A stretch of 64,000 nucleotides of DNA from Peribacillus simplex (GCF_030123325.1 NZ_CP126106.1:4182001-4246000); one strand, 5' to 3'. Counted from the stretch's first letter, positions 1 through 9,217 are shown. The notes: a model not told the origin generated them from the letters alone. Program-made: numbers and translations.

Positions 1-151
1 CAATCATTTCCTTCGTGACCGTCGAACTGTTGGCATTCAAAAATAACCGCACTTGTTCGTCTTCAAAAATCTCCTGTTTCAGCTTTTCATAACGCTGTTG
101 AAATTGGTTTGTATTGGCCAATTTATTAAGGGATCTATTAATCTTTTCCAT
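1..151 (-). CDS. dnaI: DnaI, primosomal helicase loader (5' part only)
   Basis: The first 50 codons of a minus-strand gene, cut by the window edge. The product begins MEKINRSLNKLANTNQF, which resembles the N-terminal domain of DnaI, the AAA+ protein that loads the replicative helicase with DnaB and DnaD. The AAA+ part lies outside the window. The ATG overlaps the end of dnaB by 14 bp; a GGAGGTGA sequence inside the last dnaB codons supplies the ribosome-binding site, about 11 nt upstream. The dnaB-dnaI pair is the usual Bacillus arrangement and implies translational coupling. The identification rests on position plus the short N-terminus. Confidence 0.85.
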   Translation of the reverse strand, partial: MEKINRSLNKLANTNQFQQRYEKLKQEIFEDEQVRLFLNANSSTVTKEMI

Positions 152-1550
152 CGTTCATTTCACCTCCTGCTTTCCACAGCTTCCATTTCTCTTGAAGCTC
201 GCGTTTCTGGGCATTCAATTCCGGCTGATCTGCATTCTGCTCCTGCTGTGCTTCTTCTTTTTTCTCAAGCCACTCCGGAACCACTTCTTCCCGTATCGCC
301 TTTTTCCGGCTGCCCTTCGCAGCATTCCTGCTTCCTTGAGCCCAGTCCTGATATTTCCTATGTTCATTTTTAGCCAGTTCCATCGCCTCGACGACCGTAG
401 AGACCTTCAGCCGTGCCCAATGGCCTGCCAGCTTTTCCACATAGCCCTTGGTGAACTTCATATCCGTTTTGAGCATGACGTATTCAATCAAGACATTGAC
501 GACACCCGGATTCAGCTTTTGATTGATCATCACGCCCTCAACCACTTTCAAATCACCGCTTGATGGCTCTGCACCGCCTGACAATTGCATTAGCCGCTCC
601 CTTGGGGAGATCGTCTCCAAATGACGGATTAACTCTTGTTCCTGTGTTTTCGGTTCTTCTTTTTGTGTCCGTTCACGAATCGGCTGCACCCGATTGACCA
701 GGGAAGGCATATCTGCCTGCCGTTCGATCTGATACCAGTCCCTTGCCGCCTTTCTGAGCACTTCCTCATCGATCTCATCATCCAATGAAACGGCATCCAT
801 TACTAGTTTTTGCATTTCCAGCGGATCAATGCCATATAAAAAAGCAAGTTTGGCGATCGTACTTTTTATTTTCGGAGTAAAGGCCTTTTTCGGTACGATC
901 GATGATTTCATCCCGGATAATAAAAGGTCAAAATCAAATAAGTCGTCAAACCCCGATGGCTCGACGCCTTCCGTCCGATCGATGAATTGCTGTTCAGGCA
1001 TCGGTTTCCATTCGTTTTTCGCTTCATCCGTTACATATAAAGAGTCCAAATGATCTGATGAGAATACTTCCGCAAAAGATTTAGTCACACCTTCATATTG
1101 ATCGGTTAAGATATGATCATCACAAAAGAATCTCTTTAACCGGTTGAACTGTGCTTTGCCGACTTTTTTGTATAAGTAAATATTCAGCATTCCATCCGTG
1201 AAAAACTGCTGGGGGGAAAGCGGCGGGTTTAACTCATAGATGAATTCCTTCGTTTCATTTTTCGATTTCTTATATACATTCAACAGACCAATTCCTTCAA
1301 GTAAAAGGCGTGCTTCGTAAATATCACCTAACTTAAGGCCGATGGTATTCATTAATTGATAATGTGAGGAGGTTTCCGACCATAGCCTGTTTTCCTCCAG
1401 CTCACTCCATAACGTCATATATAGGCTAATGCAGATAGGTCCAATAAGAGGTTGATATAGTCGGGTAAGTATTTTCCGATCATAATCATGAAGCAGCCCC
1501 GCAGATGAGACCAAATATGAATCCGCTGGGAGCAATTCTTGCCAATGCAT
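138..1550 (-). CDS. dnaB: DnaB, helicase loading / replication initiation membrane attachment protein
   Basis: Bacillus-type DnaB (not the helicase), which with DnaD and DnaI loads the helicase at oriC and restart sites. The protein is about 470 aa, close to the family length, with an N-terminal winged-helix region (begins MHWQELLPADSYLV), a DnaB/DnaD-like C-terminal region at about residues 320-400 and a charged tail rich in E, K and Q. The frame is open 12 nt further upstream (MEMS...), but the GGAG for the ATG at 1550 lies within those codons at 6 nt spacing, so 1550 is preferred. It sits between nrdR and dnaI, as in B. subtilis. Confidence 0.93.
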   Translation of the reverse strand: MHWQELLPADSYLVSSAGLLHDYDRKILTRLYQPLIGPICISLYMTLWSELEENRLWSETSSHYQLMNTIGLKLGDIYEARLLLEGIGLLNVYKKSKNETKEFIYELNPPLSPQQFFTDGMLNIYLYKKVGKAQFNRLKRFFCDDHILTDQYEGVTKSFAEVFSSDHLDSLYVTDEAKNEWKPMPEQQFIDRTEGVEPSGFDDLFDFDLLLSGMKSSIVPKKAFTPKIKSTIAKLAFLYGIDPLEMQKLVMDAVSLDDEIDEEVLRKAARDWYQIERQADMPSLVNRVQPIRERTQKEEPKTQEQELIRHLETISPRERLMQLSGGAEPSSGDLKVVEGVMINQKLNPGVVNVLIEYVMLKTDMKFTKGYVEKLAGHWARLKVSTVVEAMELAKNEHRKYQDWAQGSRNAAKGSRKKAIREEVVPEWLEKKEEAQQEQNADQPELNAQKRELQEKWKLWKAGGEMNDGKD

Positions 1551-1614
1551 TGACATCTCCATTCAAACCTTTCAAAAGATGTAGTGAAAAAAGAGCCAAA
1601 GTGAATCTTCAGCT

Positions 1615-2076
1615 CTACTTTCTTTCTTTATTTATTAAATCTTTCAATTCATCGATAAAGACATTGATATCTTTAAATTGTCGATAGACGGATGCGAACC
1701 TTACATAGGCAACCTCATCGACTTCCGCCAGCTTGTCCATCACCATTTCTCCGACATTGTCGCTTTTCACTTCCGATATGCCCTGGTTGCGCAGTTCTTT
1801 TTCTACATAACTGGTAATTTGCTCTAGTTCCTTCAAGGGAACCGGGCGTTTTTCGCAAGCCCTGATTAAGCCACGCAGGATTTTATCACGACTGAACTCT
1901 TCCCGTGTCCCGCCCTTTTTCACTACAATGAGCGGTGTTTCCTCCACCTTTTCAAATGTCGTGAATCGAAAACCACATGCCTCACATTCACGGCGTCGTC
2001 GAATCGATTTACTTTCATCGACTGGCCTGGAATCGAGCACTCTTGTTCCGTTATATTGACATGATGGGCATTTCAT
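1615..2076 (-). CDS. nrdR: NrdR, ATP/dATP-sensing repressor of ribonucleotide reductase genes
   Basis: A 153-aa protein with an N-terminal zinc ribbon (Cys3, Cys6, Cys31, Cys34 around RRRREC) followed by an ATP-cone domain from about residue 46, the standard NrdR layout. It represses nrd operons when dATP is bound. Two consecutive ATG codons follow GGAG; the second gives the family-typical MKCPSC start, the first (2079) would add one Met. It lies 65 bp upstream of dnaB, as in B. subtilis, and is probably cotranscribed with it. No nrd operon or obvious NrdR box is in the window. Confidence 0.96.
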   Translation of the reverse strand: MKCPSCQYNGTRVLDSRPVDESKSIRRRRECEACGFRFTTFEKVEETPLIVVKKGGTREEFSRDKILRGLIRACEKRPVPLKELEQITSYVEKELRNQGISEVKSDNVGEMVMDKLAEVDEVAYVRFASVYRQFKDINVFIDELKDLINKERK

Positions 2077-2180
2077 CATTATCAGCTCCGTATTTTATGT
2101 AGGACTCCCCTATCTAAATGTTCCCCAAGGATTTACTTCTCTATCTTAATCTTATATTAAAAGGAACGGCCAGTACAAGT

Positions 2181-2213
2181 AAAAAGTGTAACTTCCAGCA
2201 GCAGGCACTTTTT
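2181..2213. terminator. Second hairpin beyond speH
   Basis: AAAAAGTG and CACTTTTT are perfect inverted arms flanking a 17-nt loop. It lies downstream of the primary speH terminator and upstream of nrdR, so it may act as a backup terminator on either strand. Confidence 0.5.
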
Positions 2214-2303
2214 GTTCTGCCCTTGGAGCACCGTTGTCAAGGTCTTTGGGCTGCAAGGAAATCCTTAGCTATAAAGTGAAGCAGGCTGCCGATTCATTGC
2301 ATT

Positions 2304-2331
2304 AAAAAAGAGATGCACCCATGGCATCTCT
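2304..2331 (-). terminator. speH terminator
   Basis: Arms GAGATGC / GCATCTC around a 7-nt loop, followed on the minus strand by a run of six T. It begins 16 bp after the speH stop codon. Confidence 0.85.
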
Positions 2332-2346
2332 GTGTATACGTGTTTT

Positions 2347-2745
2347 TTATAGGGCACTTATATTGGCTTTTTTCATTTGTACAGGACCTAATCCACGCGG
2401 TAATTCTATGTTTTCACGTGTTTGCGCATTCAAAGCTTCTGCAATATAATCTGCCGCAATATTCGGATCCAAGTTACCGCATGTATAGACATCGATGCTC
2501 GCATAGCCGTGTTCTGGAAAACTGTGAATCGTCAAGTGCGATTCAGAAATGATGACAACCCCGCTGACCCCTTGTGGAGCAAATTTGTGAAAGGCAACTT
2601 CCCGTACCTCTGCACCTGATTTCAAAGCAGCATCAACAAAAATCTTTTCAATTAAATCGATATTGTTCAGTTTTTCAAAGTCACAACCCCAAAGTTCAGA
2701 AATGACATGTCTACCCATTGTTTCCATAGTGTAAGCTGTTTCCAT
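2347..2745 (-). CDS. speH: SpeH, S-adenosylmethionine decarboxylase proenzyme
   Basis: Makes decarboxylated SAM, the aminopropyl donor for spermidine. The 132-aa product contains the self-cleavage site SESHLTIHSF: cleavage before Ser69 would create the pyruvoyl group, matching Ser63 of the B. subtilis enzyme once the six extra N-terminal residues are allowed for. The frame is open seven codons further upstream, but the strong AGGGGG Shine-Dalgarno fits the ATG at 2745. It has its own promoter and terminator and lies between gapB and nrdR, as in B. subtilis. Confidence 0.95.
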   Translation of the reverse strand: METAYTMETMGRHVISELWGCDFEKLNNIDLIEKIFVDAALKSGAEVREVAFHKFAPQGVSGVVIISESHLTIHSFPEHGYASIDVYTCGNLDPNIAADYIAEALNAQTRENIELPRGLGPVQMKKANISAL

Positions 2746-2876
2746 ATTAAGCTTCCCCCTTACCATGATTTAAAAATAAGTTCTGATAACTACCACGGGG
2801 GAAAGTTAGTCCAAAGAGGTCCTAACCCTTTAAGTAGCCATCATGCAAACCGCTTTTGAAGAAGTTCACGATTCAT

Positions 2877-2905
2877 AGTATATATGGTTTGAATTTTTTT
2901 TGCAA
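2877..2905 (-). promoter_or_regulatory. Probable sigma-A promoter of speH
   Basis: On the minus strand TTGCAA, 17 bp, TATACT. It leaves a leader of about 125 nt before speH, which contains a short hairpin (GTTAG / CTAAC arms near 2806-2827). The remaining 337-bp gap up to gapB holds only this promoter and the gapB terminator. Confidence 0.7.
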
Positions 2906-3038
2906 CTCCAAATTGAAATTTTGGAAAGATAAACTTTATATGTAATAGGGATATAGGGAAGGTTCCAATGTGGGGAAATTTCTGTTTTCGGGTTTATCAG
3001 CGCCTTAAAGCAGCGAGGAATTGCTGGATCACTGCATT

Positions 3039-3070
3039 AAAAATAGCCCGCTAAAAAATTTTAGCAGGCT
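3039..3070 (-). terminator. gapB terminator
   Basis: On the minus strand AGCCTGCTAAAA pairs with TTTTAGCGGGCT (one G-U pair), followed by ATTTTT. It begins 13 bp after the gapB stop. Confidence 0.9.
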
Positions 3071-3082
3071 CGATTTTTTTCA

Positions 3083-4120
3083 TTATTTTATTGATAGTTC
3101 GACTTCGGAAGTTTTTTTCAACTCGGATCCCACCAATTTCACAAGGTCCACTACCCGGTTGGAGTAACCCCACTCGTTATCATACCATGCAAGGACTTTC
3201 ACTTTCCTGTCCCCAATCATCATCGTCGTCAAACCATCGATGATTGCAGAGTGAGGATTCGTTTTGAAATCACTGGAAACTAAAGGTTCCATCGTGAATT
3301 CCATAATTCCTTTGAGTTCATTTTCTGAAGCATCGATGAAGGCTTGGTTCACTTCATCAATCGTGACATCACGGTTTAAATCCACAACAAGATCGACTAG
3401 AGATACGTTAGGTGTCGGTACGCGGATCGCCATTCCATGAAGCTTGCCTTTTAATTGCGGCAACACTAGTGAGATGGCTTTTGCAGCTCCTGTAGTCGTA
3501 GGAATCATGCTTTCCGCAGCGGCACGGGCACGTCTTAAGTCTTTGTGCGGGTTATCGATATTATTTTGATCATTTGTATAAGAATGTATCGTTGTCATTA
3601 AACCGTTGTTTATGCCGAATTTTTCATCAAGCACTTTTGCAACCGGTCCAAGACAGTTGGTTGTACAAGATGCATTGGATATGACGAAATGCTTGTCGAT
3701 TTCCAGAACTTCCTCATTTACACCCATTACAATGGTAACGTCTTCATTTTTACCCGGCGCTGATAAAATAACTCTTTTTGCTCCTGCATCTAAATGAAGA
3801 GCAGCTTTAGAACGATCATTGAATTTGCCCGTGGCTTCAATTACAATATCTATGTTCAACTCTTTCCAAGGCAATAGCTTTGGATCGCGGTTATTTATTA
3901 GTTTTACTCGGCGGCCATTCACTATTAGTGAATCATCTTCCGCAATAATGATACCGTCGAATTTACCATGTATCGTATCATATTTTAGTAAGTGTGCTAA
4001 AGTTTCAGCTGGATAGCTTGCATTAATGGCAACAATGTCCAAACTCTCATCTAATATGGCCTTTCGGAAAACCATTCTTCCAATTCTCCCAAACCCGTTA
4101 ATCGCTATTCTTGAATTCAT
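3083..4120 (-). CDS. gapB: GapB, glyceraldehyde-3-phosphate dehydrogenase (gluconeogenic, NADP-type)
   Basis: A 345-aa GAPDH with an N-terminal Rossmann motif (INGFGRIGRM), the catalytic cysteine in SNASCTTNC, and the C-terminal WYDNEWGYS signature. The sequence is closer to B. subtilis GapB than to the glycolytic GapA, and the location beside speH and coaE is the GapB locus. The family enzyme runs the reaction in the gluconeogenic direction. The ATG at 4120 follows GGAGGG at 8 nt; the 16 codons upstream that remain open have no ribosome-binding site. The promoter carries two CcpN-type motifs (4145-4155, 4177-4187). Confidence 0.94.
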   Translation of the reverse strand: MNSRIAINGFGRIGRMVFRKAILDESLDIVAINASYPAETLAHLLKYDTIHGKFDGIIIAEDDSLIVNGRRVKLINNRDPKLLPWKELNIDIVIEATGKFNDRSKAALHLDAGAKRVILSAPGKNEDVTIVMGVNEEVLEIDKHFVISNASCTTNCLGPVAKVLDEKFGINNGLMTTIHSYTNDQNNIDNPHKDLRRARAAAESMIPTTTGAAKAISLVLPQLKGKLHGMAIRVPTPNVSLVDLVVDLNRDVTIDEVNQAFIDASENELKGIMEFTMEPLVSSDFKTNPHSAIIDGLTTMMIGDRKVKVLAWYDNEWGYSNRVVDLVKLVGSELKKTSEVELSIK

Positions 4121-4144
4121 TGTTCGGACCCTCCAGAAAATATT

Positions 4145-4155
4145 AATGTTATACT
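4145..4155 (+). promoter_or_regulatory. CcpN-like half-operator downstream of gapB start site
   Basis: AATGTTATACT matches TRTGHYATAYW at 10 of 11 positions, inverted relative to the site at 4177-4187. It would fall about +15 to +25 of the gapB transcript. Confidence 0.55.
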
Positions 4156-4176
4156 TATTACCCTTCACATGTAATT

Positions 4177-4187
4177 AGTATAACATA
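4177..4187 (-). promoter_or_regulatory. CcpN-like operator overlapping the gapB -10 box
   Basis: On the minus strand TATGTTATACT fits TRTGHYATAYW at all 11 positions, and its last six bases, TATACT, form the likely -10 box. The -35 region 17 bp upstream (AGCACA) is weak. In B. subtilis CcpN represses gapB in the presence of glucose. Confidence 0.75.
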
Positions 4188-4240
4188 ATTCAAAGGAATT
4201 GTGCTAATAAAAATGCGGATTGTACTTATTTTTTCAACAT

Positions 4241-4272
4241 AAAAAGAAGAAACCGGCTGGTTTCTTCTTTTT
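4241..4272. terminator. coaE terminator (symmetrical)
   Basis: AAAAAGAAGAAACC and GGTTTCTTCTTTTT are perfect 14-bp arms around a 4-nt loop. It follows the coaE stop by 7 bp and could stop transcription in both directions, insulating gapB. Confidence 0.9.
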
Positions 4273-4279
4273 ATCATAA

Positions 4280-4879
4280 TTATATGACATGCCATTCGCT
4301 AAGTATGGTCTTCACTTGCCTCTTCGTTTCATTAATGTTCCCATTATTGTCGATGACGGCATCCGCTAAAGCCCTTTTATCGGCCAGGGGCATTTGCGAA
4401 TGGATCCTGGCAAGTGCCTCCGTCTCCGAAAGACCATTCCTGTTCATTAATCGCTGCAATTGGACTTGCTCATCTACATAGATCAAAAGCGTCTTTTCCA
4501 CCATGAATGTCAGCTTACTTTCGAATAGGAGCGGAATATCCATGAACACCGTTTCTTCCCCTGATGATAGTGCCTCTTCCGTTTTGAAGCGCATCCAATT
4601 CCTGACGGCAGGATGCACGATGCCATTCAATAGCAATCTCTTTTCCTGATCATTGAATATGATCGACCCGAGCTTTGCGCGATCTATATTCCCATCCGGC
4701 AATAAGATCTCATCACCAAATGCCTCCACAACTTGATGATAGGCTTCTTCACCTGGCTCAACGACAGCACGGGAAGCCAGATCTGCATCGACAATCGTGA
4801 ATCCGAGTTCCTGTAAATAAAGGCTGACGGTGCTTTTCCCACTGGCGATGCCTCCTGTGATTCCAATGATTTGTCCCAT
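4280..4879 (-). CDS. coaE: CoaE, dephospho-CoA kinase
   Basis: Catalyses the last step of coenzyme A synthesis. The 199-aa product has a P-loop (GGIASGKST, residues 9-17), a DADLASR motif and the CoA-binding helical insert with VHPAVR. The ATG at 4879 is preceded by GGGGGAG; the seven codons upstream that remain open lack a ribosome-binding site. It lies 24 bp after ytaF and is probably in one transcript with ytaF and mutM. Confidence 0.95.
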   Translation of the reverse strand: MGQIIGITGGIASGKSTVSLYLQELGFTIVDADLASRAVVEPGEEAYHQVVEAFGDEILLPDGNIDRAKLGSIIFNDQEKRLLLNGIVHPAVRNWMRFKTEEALSSGEETVFMDIPLLFESKLTFMVEKTLLIYVDEQVQLQRLMNRNGLSETEALARIHSQMPLADKRALADAVIDNNGNINETKRQVKTILSEWHVI

Positions 4880-4903
4880 AAGGCTCCCCCTTTTAACCAT
4901 GTA

Positions 4904-5536
4904 TCATAACTTGAATATACCGATGATAATCAATAGTACACCTGGAAGAAAGGTCAAATGCTGGACAACTTTATTATTTGAAAGCAATTTCCCGCTTTGA
5001 ATTCCGCTCCAAATGAAAATTGAACTCATAACAGCGATGCACCCTGCCAGGATAATCGGTGAAATGCCGATCATAGCCGCTCCAACTCCGGCCCCGAACG
5101 CATCCAGCGAAAGTGCAAACCCCAGAACAAGCGCTTCAACGCCCGTAATCGTACCTGATTTATCAAAATCGGCATTCAATGGTTTTTGTAAAATATTAAT
5201 GACTACCCCAAGTGATTTAATTTCAAAATTAAAGATGATCTTTTCATGATATCTATCATCTTTCAAATCTTTTTCAGGCTTAAAATACTGGTATACCATC
5301 CAGGCACCTAGGAAAATGAGGATGATGCCACCCGTTTTTTCAGCCGCCCCGATCGATATGAGCTGACTGATGAATTGTCCGATGACCATCGCAATACCTA
5401 AACTCAATGCAGAACAAATTGAGATGACCGCTATTGACCTTAAGGGGATTTTCATCTTCCGCATACCGAATGTCAAACCTACGCCAAATCCGTCAATACT
5501 AACTGCAAATGCGAGAAAAATAATTTGTAGCCACAT
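4904..5536 (-). CDS. ytaF: YtaF, sporulation-associated membrane protein
   Basis: A 210-aa polytopic membrane protein with about six hydrophobic segments and two related halves, each with a conserved acidic motif (VSIDGFGVGLTFG near residue 12 and LSLDAFGAGVG near residue 142), the pattern of MntP/YtaF exporters. A loop at residues about 85-130 is hydrophilic (PLNADFDKSGTITG). B. subtilis YtaF is linked to sporulation; the transported ion is not shown by the sequence. It lies between mutM and coaE, as in B. subtilis. Confidence 0.88.
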   Translation of the reverse strand: MWLQIIFLAFAVSIDGFGVGLTFGMRKMKIPLRSIAVISICSALSLGIAMVIGQFISQLISIGAAEKTGGIILIFLGAWMVYQYFKPEKDLKDDRYHEKIIFNFEIKSLGVVINILQKPLNADFDKSGTITGVEALVLGFALSLDAFGAGVGAAMIGISPIILAGCIAVMSSIFIWSGIQSGKLLSNNKVVQHLTFLPGVLLIIIGIFKL

Positions 5537-5615
5537 CGGAATAATACTCCTTCCCTACTCGTTGCTACCCTAGTATATGGATGGAGCCCATCCGATGTGT
5601 TTGAAAAAACATTAC

Positions 5616-6446
5616 CTATTTTAGCGGCTGGCACGACGGGCAAATATGTGTGCCGCGTCCTGCCACAACCATTTTTTCAAGTGGCGTGCCGCATGTTTTG
5701 CAGTTCTCCCCTTTTCGTCCGTAAACATTAAGTTCCAACTGAAACATGCCGATTTGACCTTGGGAATTAATGTACGAACGAATCGTACTCCCGCCTTTTT
5801 CCACAGCTTCACCTAACGTCGCAATGATTTCTGCATGCAACGTTTTGATTTCCTGCAACGAGAGTGAAGAAGCGATTCTCTCCGGATGAATACCGGAACG
5901 GAATAGCGACTCGTCTACATATATATTCCCAATCCCGACGACAACCGTTTGATCAAGGAGAACGGGCTTGATTTTCCTGTTGGTCCTTGCCAACTTCCTA
6001 CTTAGCCCCTCGACAGTAAAATCTTCAGACAACGGTTCAGGCCCTAAATGCAACAGTGGCAGCCGCTCAAGTTCTTCCCCTTTTGCAAATAGATGCATCG
6101 TTCCGAATTTCCGGACATCCCTGTACCTAAGTTCACTGCCATCGGTGAAAGTGAAGATCACATGAGTATGCTTATCATACGGCTCTTCCTTTGGATGCAC
6201 ACCGTATTTCCCCTCCATTCTTAAATGCGAAACCAACGAATAATCATCCAAGGTGAAAATGAGGAACTTGCCCCGACGGCCTATTCCAGAAATTGTCTGT
6301 CCCCTTAAAGCATCCTGAAACTGTTCGACAGGTTCAGGCGCTTTTATGATCTTTGGCCAGAAGACTGACACTTCCTTGATCTCTTTTCCGAGTACGAGCT
6401 GCTCTAACGTTCTTCTGACTGTTTCCACTTCTGGAAGTTCTGGCAT
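5616..6446 (-). CDS. mutM: MutM, formamidopyrimidine-DNA glycosylase
   Basis: Removes 8-oxoguanine and other oxidised purines. The start at 6446 is dictated by chemistry: Met is followed by PELPEVE, and the exposed Pro with the following Glu forms the active site. A GRRGKFL motif supplies the conserved lysine and the C-terminus has the CxxC...CxxC zinc finger (CKTCG...CPSCQ). Length is 276 aa, normal for the family. It lies 19 bp after polA, so base-excision repair and Pol I are probably cotranscribed. Confidence 0.97.
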   Translation of the reverse strand: MPELPEVETVRRTLEQLVLGKEIKEVSVFWPKIIKAPEPVEQFQDALRGQTISGIGRRGKFLIFTLDDYSLVSHLRMEGKYGVHPKEEPYDKHTHVIFTFTDGSELRYRDVRKFGTMHLFAKGEELERLPLLHLGPEPLSEDFTVEGLSRKLARTNRKIKPVLLDQTVVVGIGNIYVDESLFRSGIHPERIASSLSLQEIKTLHAEIIATLGEAVEKGGSTIRSYINSQGQIGMFQLELNVYGRKGENCKTCGTPLEKMVVAGRGTHICPSCQPLK

Positions 6447-6465
6447 TGCAATCACCTATCTTTTA

Positions 6466-9090
6466 TTATTTGGCATCAAACCATGTTGGCCCGAAAGCAT
6501 AGTCCACTTTAAGGGGGACGTTCAATTCAATGGCATTTTCCATTTCCTCCGGAACGATCACTTTAAGGATTTCGAGTTCCTCAGGAGGAGTTTCAAAAAT
6601 TAATTCATCATGCACTTGGAGTAGCATTCTCGTTTTAAGCCCTTCCCGTTTCAGGCGCTTATTCATGTTTATCATGGCTAGCTTGATGATATCCGCGGCA
6701 CTGCCTTGAATCGGCGTGTTCATCGCTGTCCGTTCGGCAAAGCTCCTGATATTGAAATTCCTGCTTGTAATCTCAGGTATATAGCGCCTCCTTTGCATCA
6801 GAGTCGTGCTATATCCTTTTTGACGGGCCTCATGTATGCTTTCTTCCATATATTCCTGAACACCAGGAAAGCTTCTTAAATACTTCTCGATGAACTCTCC
6901 CGCTTCTTTTCTCGTGATGCCAAGACTTTGCGATAACCCGTAGTCACTTATACCATAAACGATTCCGAAGTTGACCGCTTTGGCATGGCGCCTCATGTTC
7001 GAAGTGACTTGCTCTGCCGGTACATGGAATACATCCATGGCTGTCCTTGTATGGATATCCATCCCGGCCTGGAATGCCTCCACCAATCCGCTGTCATTGG
7101 CGATATGCGCCAGGACGCGTAACTCGATCTGGGAGTAGTCGGCAGCAAAGATGATCCAATCCTTTTCGGAAGGGATGAAGGCCTGCCTGATTTTCCTGCC
7201 TTCTTCCAGCCTGATCGGGATATTCTGCAGATTGGGATCTGTAGAACTTAACCGGCCGGTCTGGGTCAATGCTTGGTTGAACCGGGTGTGCACCTTGTCC
7301 GTTTTGCCATTGACCACTTTAAGCAACCCTTCAATATAAGTTGATTGCAACTTACCAAGCTGGCGATACAGCAATATCTCCTTAACGATATCATGCTTGC
7401 TCTCCAGTTTTTCCAGCACATCGGCTGAAGTCGAATAACCTGTTTTGGTTTTCTTCATGACTGGAAGCTCCAACTTTTCAAACAGGATGGCACCGAGCTG
7501 TTTAGGTGAATTGATATTGAACGCCTCTCCAGCCAAATCAAAAATTCGGGTTTCGATGTTTCTTAAGCGAATGGCTAATTCCTGTCCCATGTTTTTCAAT
7601 CGGCCTATATCCACCTTTATTCCCTGCCATTCCATATTGGCAAGGATGATCGACAGTGGCAGCTCCAGTTCCGTAAATAGGTCAAATTGCTCGAACTCTT
7701 GCAGCTTATCGATCATCGGCTCTTTCAGAGAAAGGATCGCCTTCGATTTTCTTGCGATATGCTCCCTCAATTCCGCTTCCTCAGGTATCTTCCGTTTTGC
7801 ACCTTTTCCATAAAAAACATCATCTGTTTCAAGACGGATCGTACCTTGAGTTTTCGTGATTTCTGCCACTTCGTCCACTGACTCTGCGGGATTCAGGATA
7901 TAGGATGCCAAAAATACATCAAAATCGATGCCTTTTATTTCGACTCCTCGATGACGCAGTGCCACAACCGTACGCTTCGCATCGAAAACCGTTTTCTTTT
8001 TTGTTTCATCCTCTGCCCAGGATTTAAACTCCCCGGAACTTAGAGCATCATCCCCATTGAAGTAAAAATTACCTTGTTCATTACTGATGGCGATCCCCAT
8101 TATATCGGCACGATGATAATTATCTTCTAAAATCTCAACATATAAGGCACTTTCATCTCCAAACATGGCTTCTGTCATTTCGGCCGTGTGCACCTCTATC
8201 TTCTCCTGTTCAAGCGGTCCACTTTCCGTTACATCCAATTTATCGAGCAAAGTCGAAAAGCCAAGCTCCTTATAGAATGAGATGACTCGATCCTGATCCA
8301 TGCCAGTGTACTCGGTCTCGTTCACGGAAACTTCAAGCGGGGCTTCCCTCGTTATCGTAGCCAGCTCTTTGCTCAATAGGGCCAGGTCTTTATGTTCTTC
8401 TATTTTCTCTTTCAATTTTTGTCCGCTTACCTCATCAATCGACTGCAGAAGGTTTTCAACCGTTTCAAATTGATGCAGTAATTTAAGGGCAGTCTTTTCA
8501 CCAACACCCGGAATACCGGGAATATTGTCGGAAGCATCTCCCATCAACCCTTTTAAATCAATGATCTGCAAAGGGGATAGACCGTATTTTTCATGTATAT
8601 GCTTTGGAGTGTATTCCTCAATTTCAGTAATCCCCTTTTTCGTGATGGAAACTGTCGTATTAGGGGAGGATAATTGTGTTAAATCCTTATCACCGGAAAT
8701 GACCTTCACTTCAAAACCATCTTTTTCCGCCTGTAAAGACAGCGTACCGATAATATCATCGGCTTCGTAGTTCTCCAGTTCATACCTTTTTATTTGAAAA
8801 CAATCAAGCAGTTCGCGAATGAAAGGGAATTGCTCCGATAATTCTGGAGGCGTTTTTTGGCGCCCACCCTTATATTCTTTAAATGATGCATGCCTGAATG
8901 TCGTTTTACCCGCATCGAATGCCACAAGTATGTGCGTTGGCTTTTCTTCTTCAAGAATGCGGTTGAGCATCATCGTGAATCCGTACACGGAATTCGTATG
9001 GACCCCCTTATCATTATTCAAGAGCGGAAGCGCAAAAAACGCACGATATGCAATGCTGTTTCCATCTATGAGTACTAACTTTTTATCCAA
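6466..9090 (-). CDS. polA: PolA, DNA polymerase I
   Basis: An 874-aa family A polymerase for Okazaki-fragment processing and repair. Residues 1 to about 290 are the 5' nuclease domain (LIDGNSIAYRAFFALP, YEADDIIGTL, GDKDLTQL, MGDASDNIPG), about 300-480 a 3'-5' exonuclease-like domain, which is catalytically inactive in Bacillus Pol I, and about 490-874 the polymerase domain with motif A (DYSQIELRVLAH), motif B (RRHAKAVNFGIVYGIS) and motif C (QVHDELIFE). It is first in a likely polA-mutM-ytaF-coaE unit. Complete and ordinary. Confidence 0.98.
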   Translation of the reverse strand: MDKKLVLIDGNSIAYRAFFALPLLNNDKGVHTNSVYGFTMMLNRILEEEKPTHILVAFDAGKTTFRHASFKEYKGGRQKTPPELSEQFPFIRELLDCFQIKRYELENYEADDIIGTLSLQAEKDGFEVKVISGDKDLTQLSSPNTTVSITKKGITEIEEYTPKHIHEKYGLSPLQIIDLKGLMGDASDNIPGIPGVGEKTALKLLHQFETVENLLQSIDEVSGQKLKEKIEEHKDLALLSKELATITREAPLEVSVNETEYTGMDQDRVISFYKELGFSTLLDKLDVTESGPLEQEKIEVHTAEMTEAMFGDESALYVEILEDNYHRADIMGIAISNEQGNFYFNGDDALSSGEFKSWAEDETKKKTVFDAKRTVVALRHRGVEIKGIDFDVFLASYILNPAESVDEVAEITKTQGTIRLETDDVFYGKGAKRKIPEEAELREHIARKSKAILSLKEPMIDKLQEFEQFDLFTELELPLSIILANMEWQGIKVDIGRLKNMGQELAIRLRNIETRIFDLAGEAFNINSPKQLGAILFEKLELPVMKKTKTGYSTSADVLEKLESKHDIVKEILLYRQLGKLQSTYIEGLLKVVNGKTDKVHTRFNQALTQTGRLSSTDPNLQNIPIRLEEGRKIRQAFIPSEKDWIIFAADYSQIELRVLAHIANDSGLVEAFQAGMDIHTRTAMDVFHVPAEQVTSNMRRHAKAVNFGIVYGISDYGLSQSLGITRKEAGEFIEKYLRSFPGVQEYMEESIHEARQKGYSTTLMQRRRYIPEITSRNFNIRSFAERTAMNTPIQGSAADIIKLAMINMNKRLKREGLKTRMLLQVHDELIFETPPEELEILKVIVPEEMENAIELNVPLKVDYAFGPTWFDAK

Positions 9091-9140
9091 ATCCGTCTTC
9101 CTCCAGTCTTACATGTTTATGTAGTTATAGCTTCTATATA

Positions 9141-9210
9141 AAAACGCAAAAAGCCGTCATTTTTCTTTCTCTATTCTACCATGAGTAGAAGCGGAAAGAA
9201 AAATGACGGC
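9141..9210 (-). terminator. hflC terminator, long stem
   Basis: A 17-bp perfect stem (9153-9169 with 9194-9210) enclosing an inner hairpin, followed on the minus strand by two T runs. It begins 8 bp after the hflC stop. Confidence 0.9.
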
Positions 9211-9217
9211 ATCAAGG

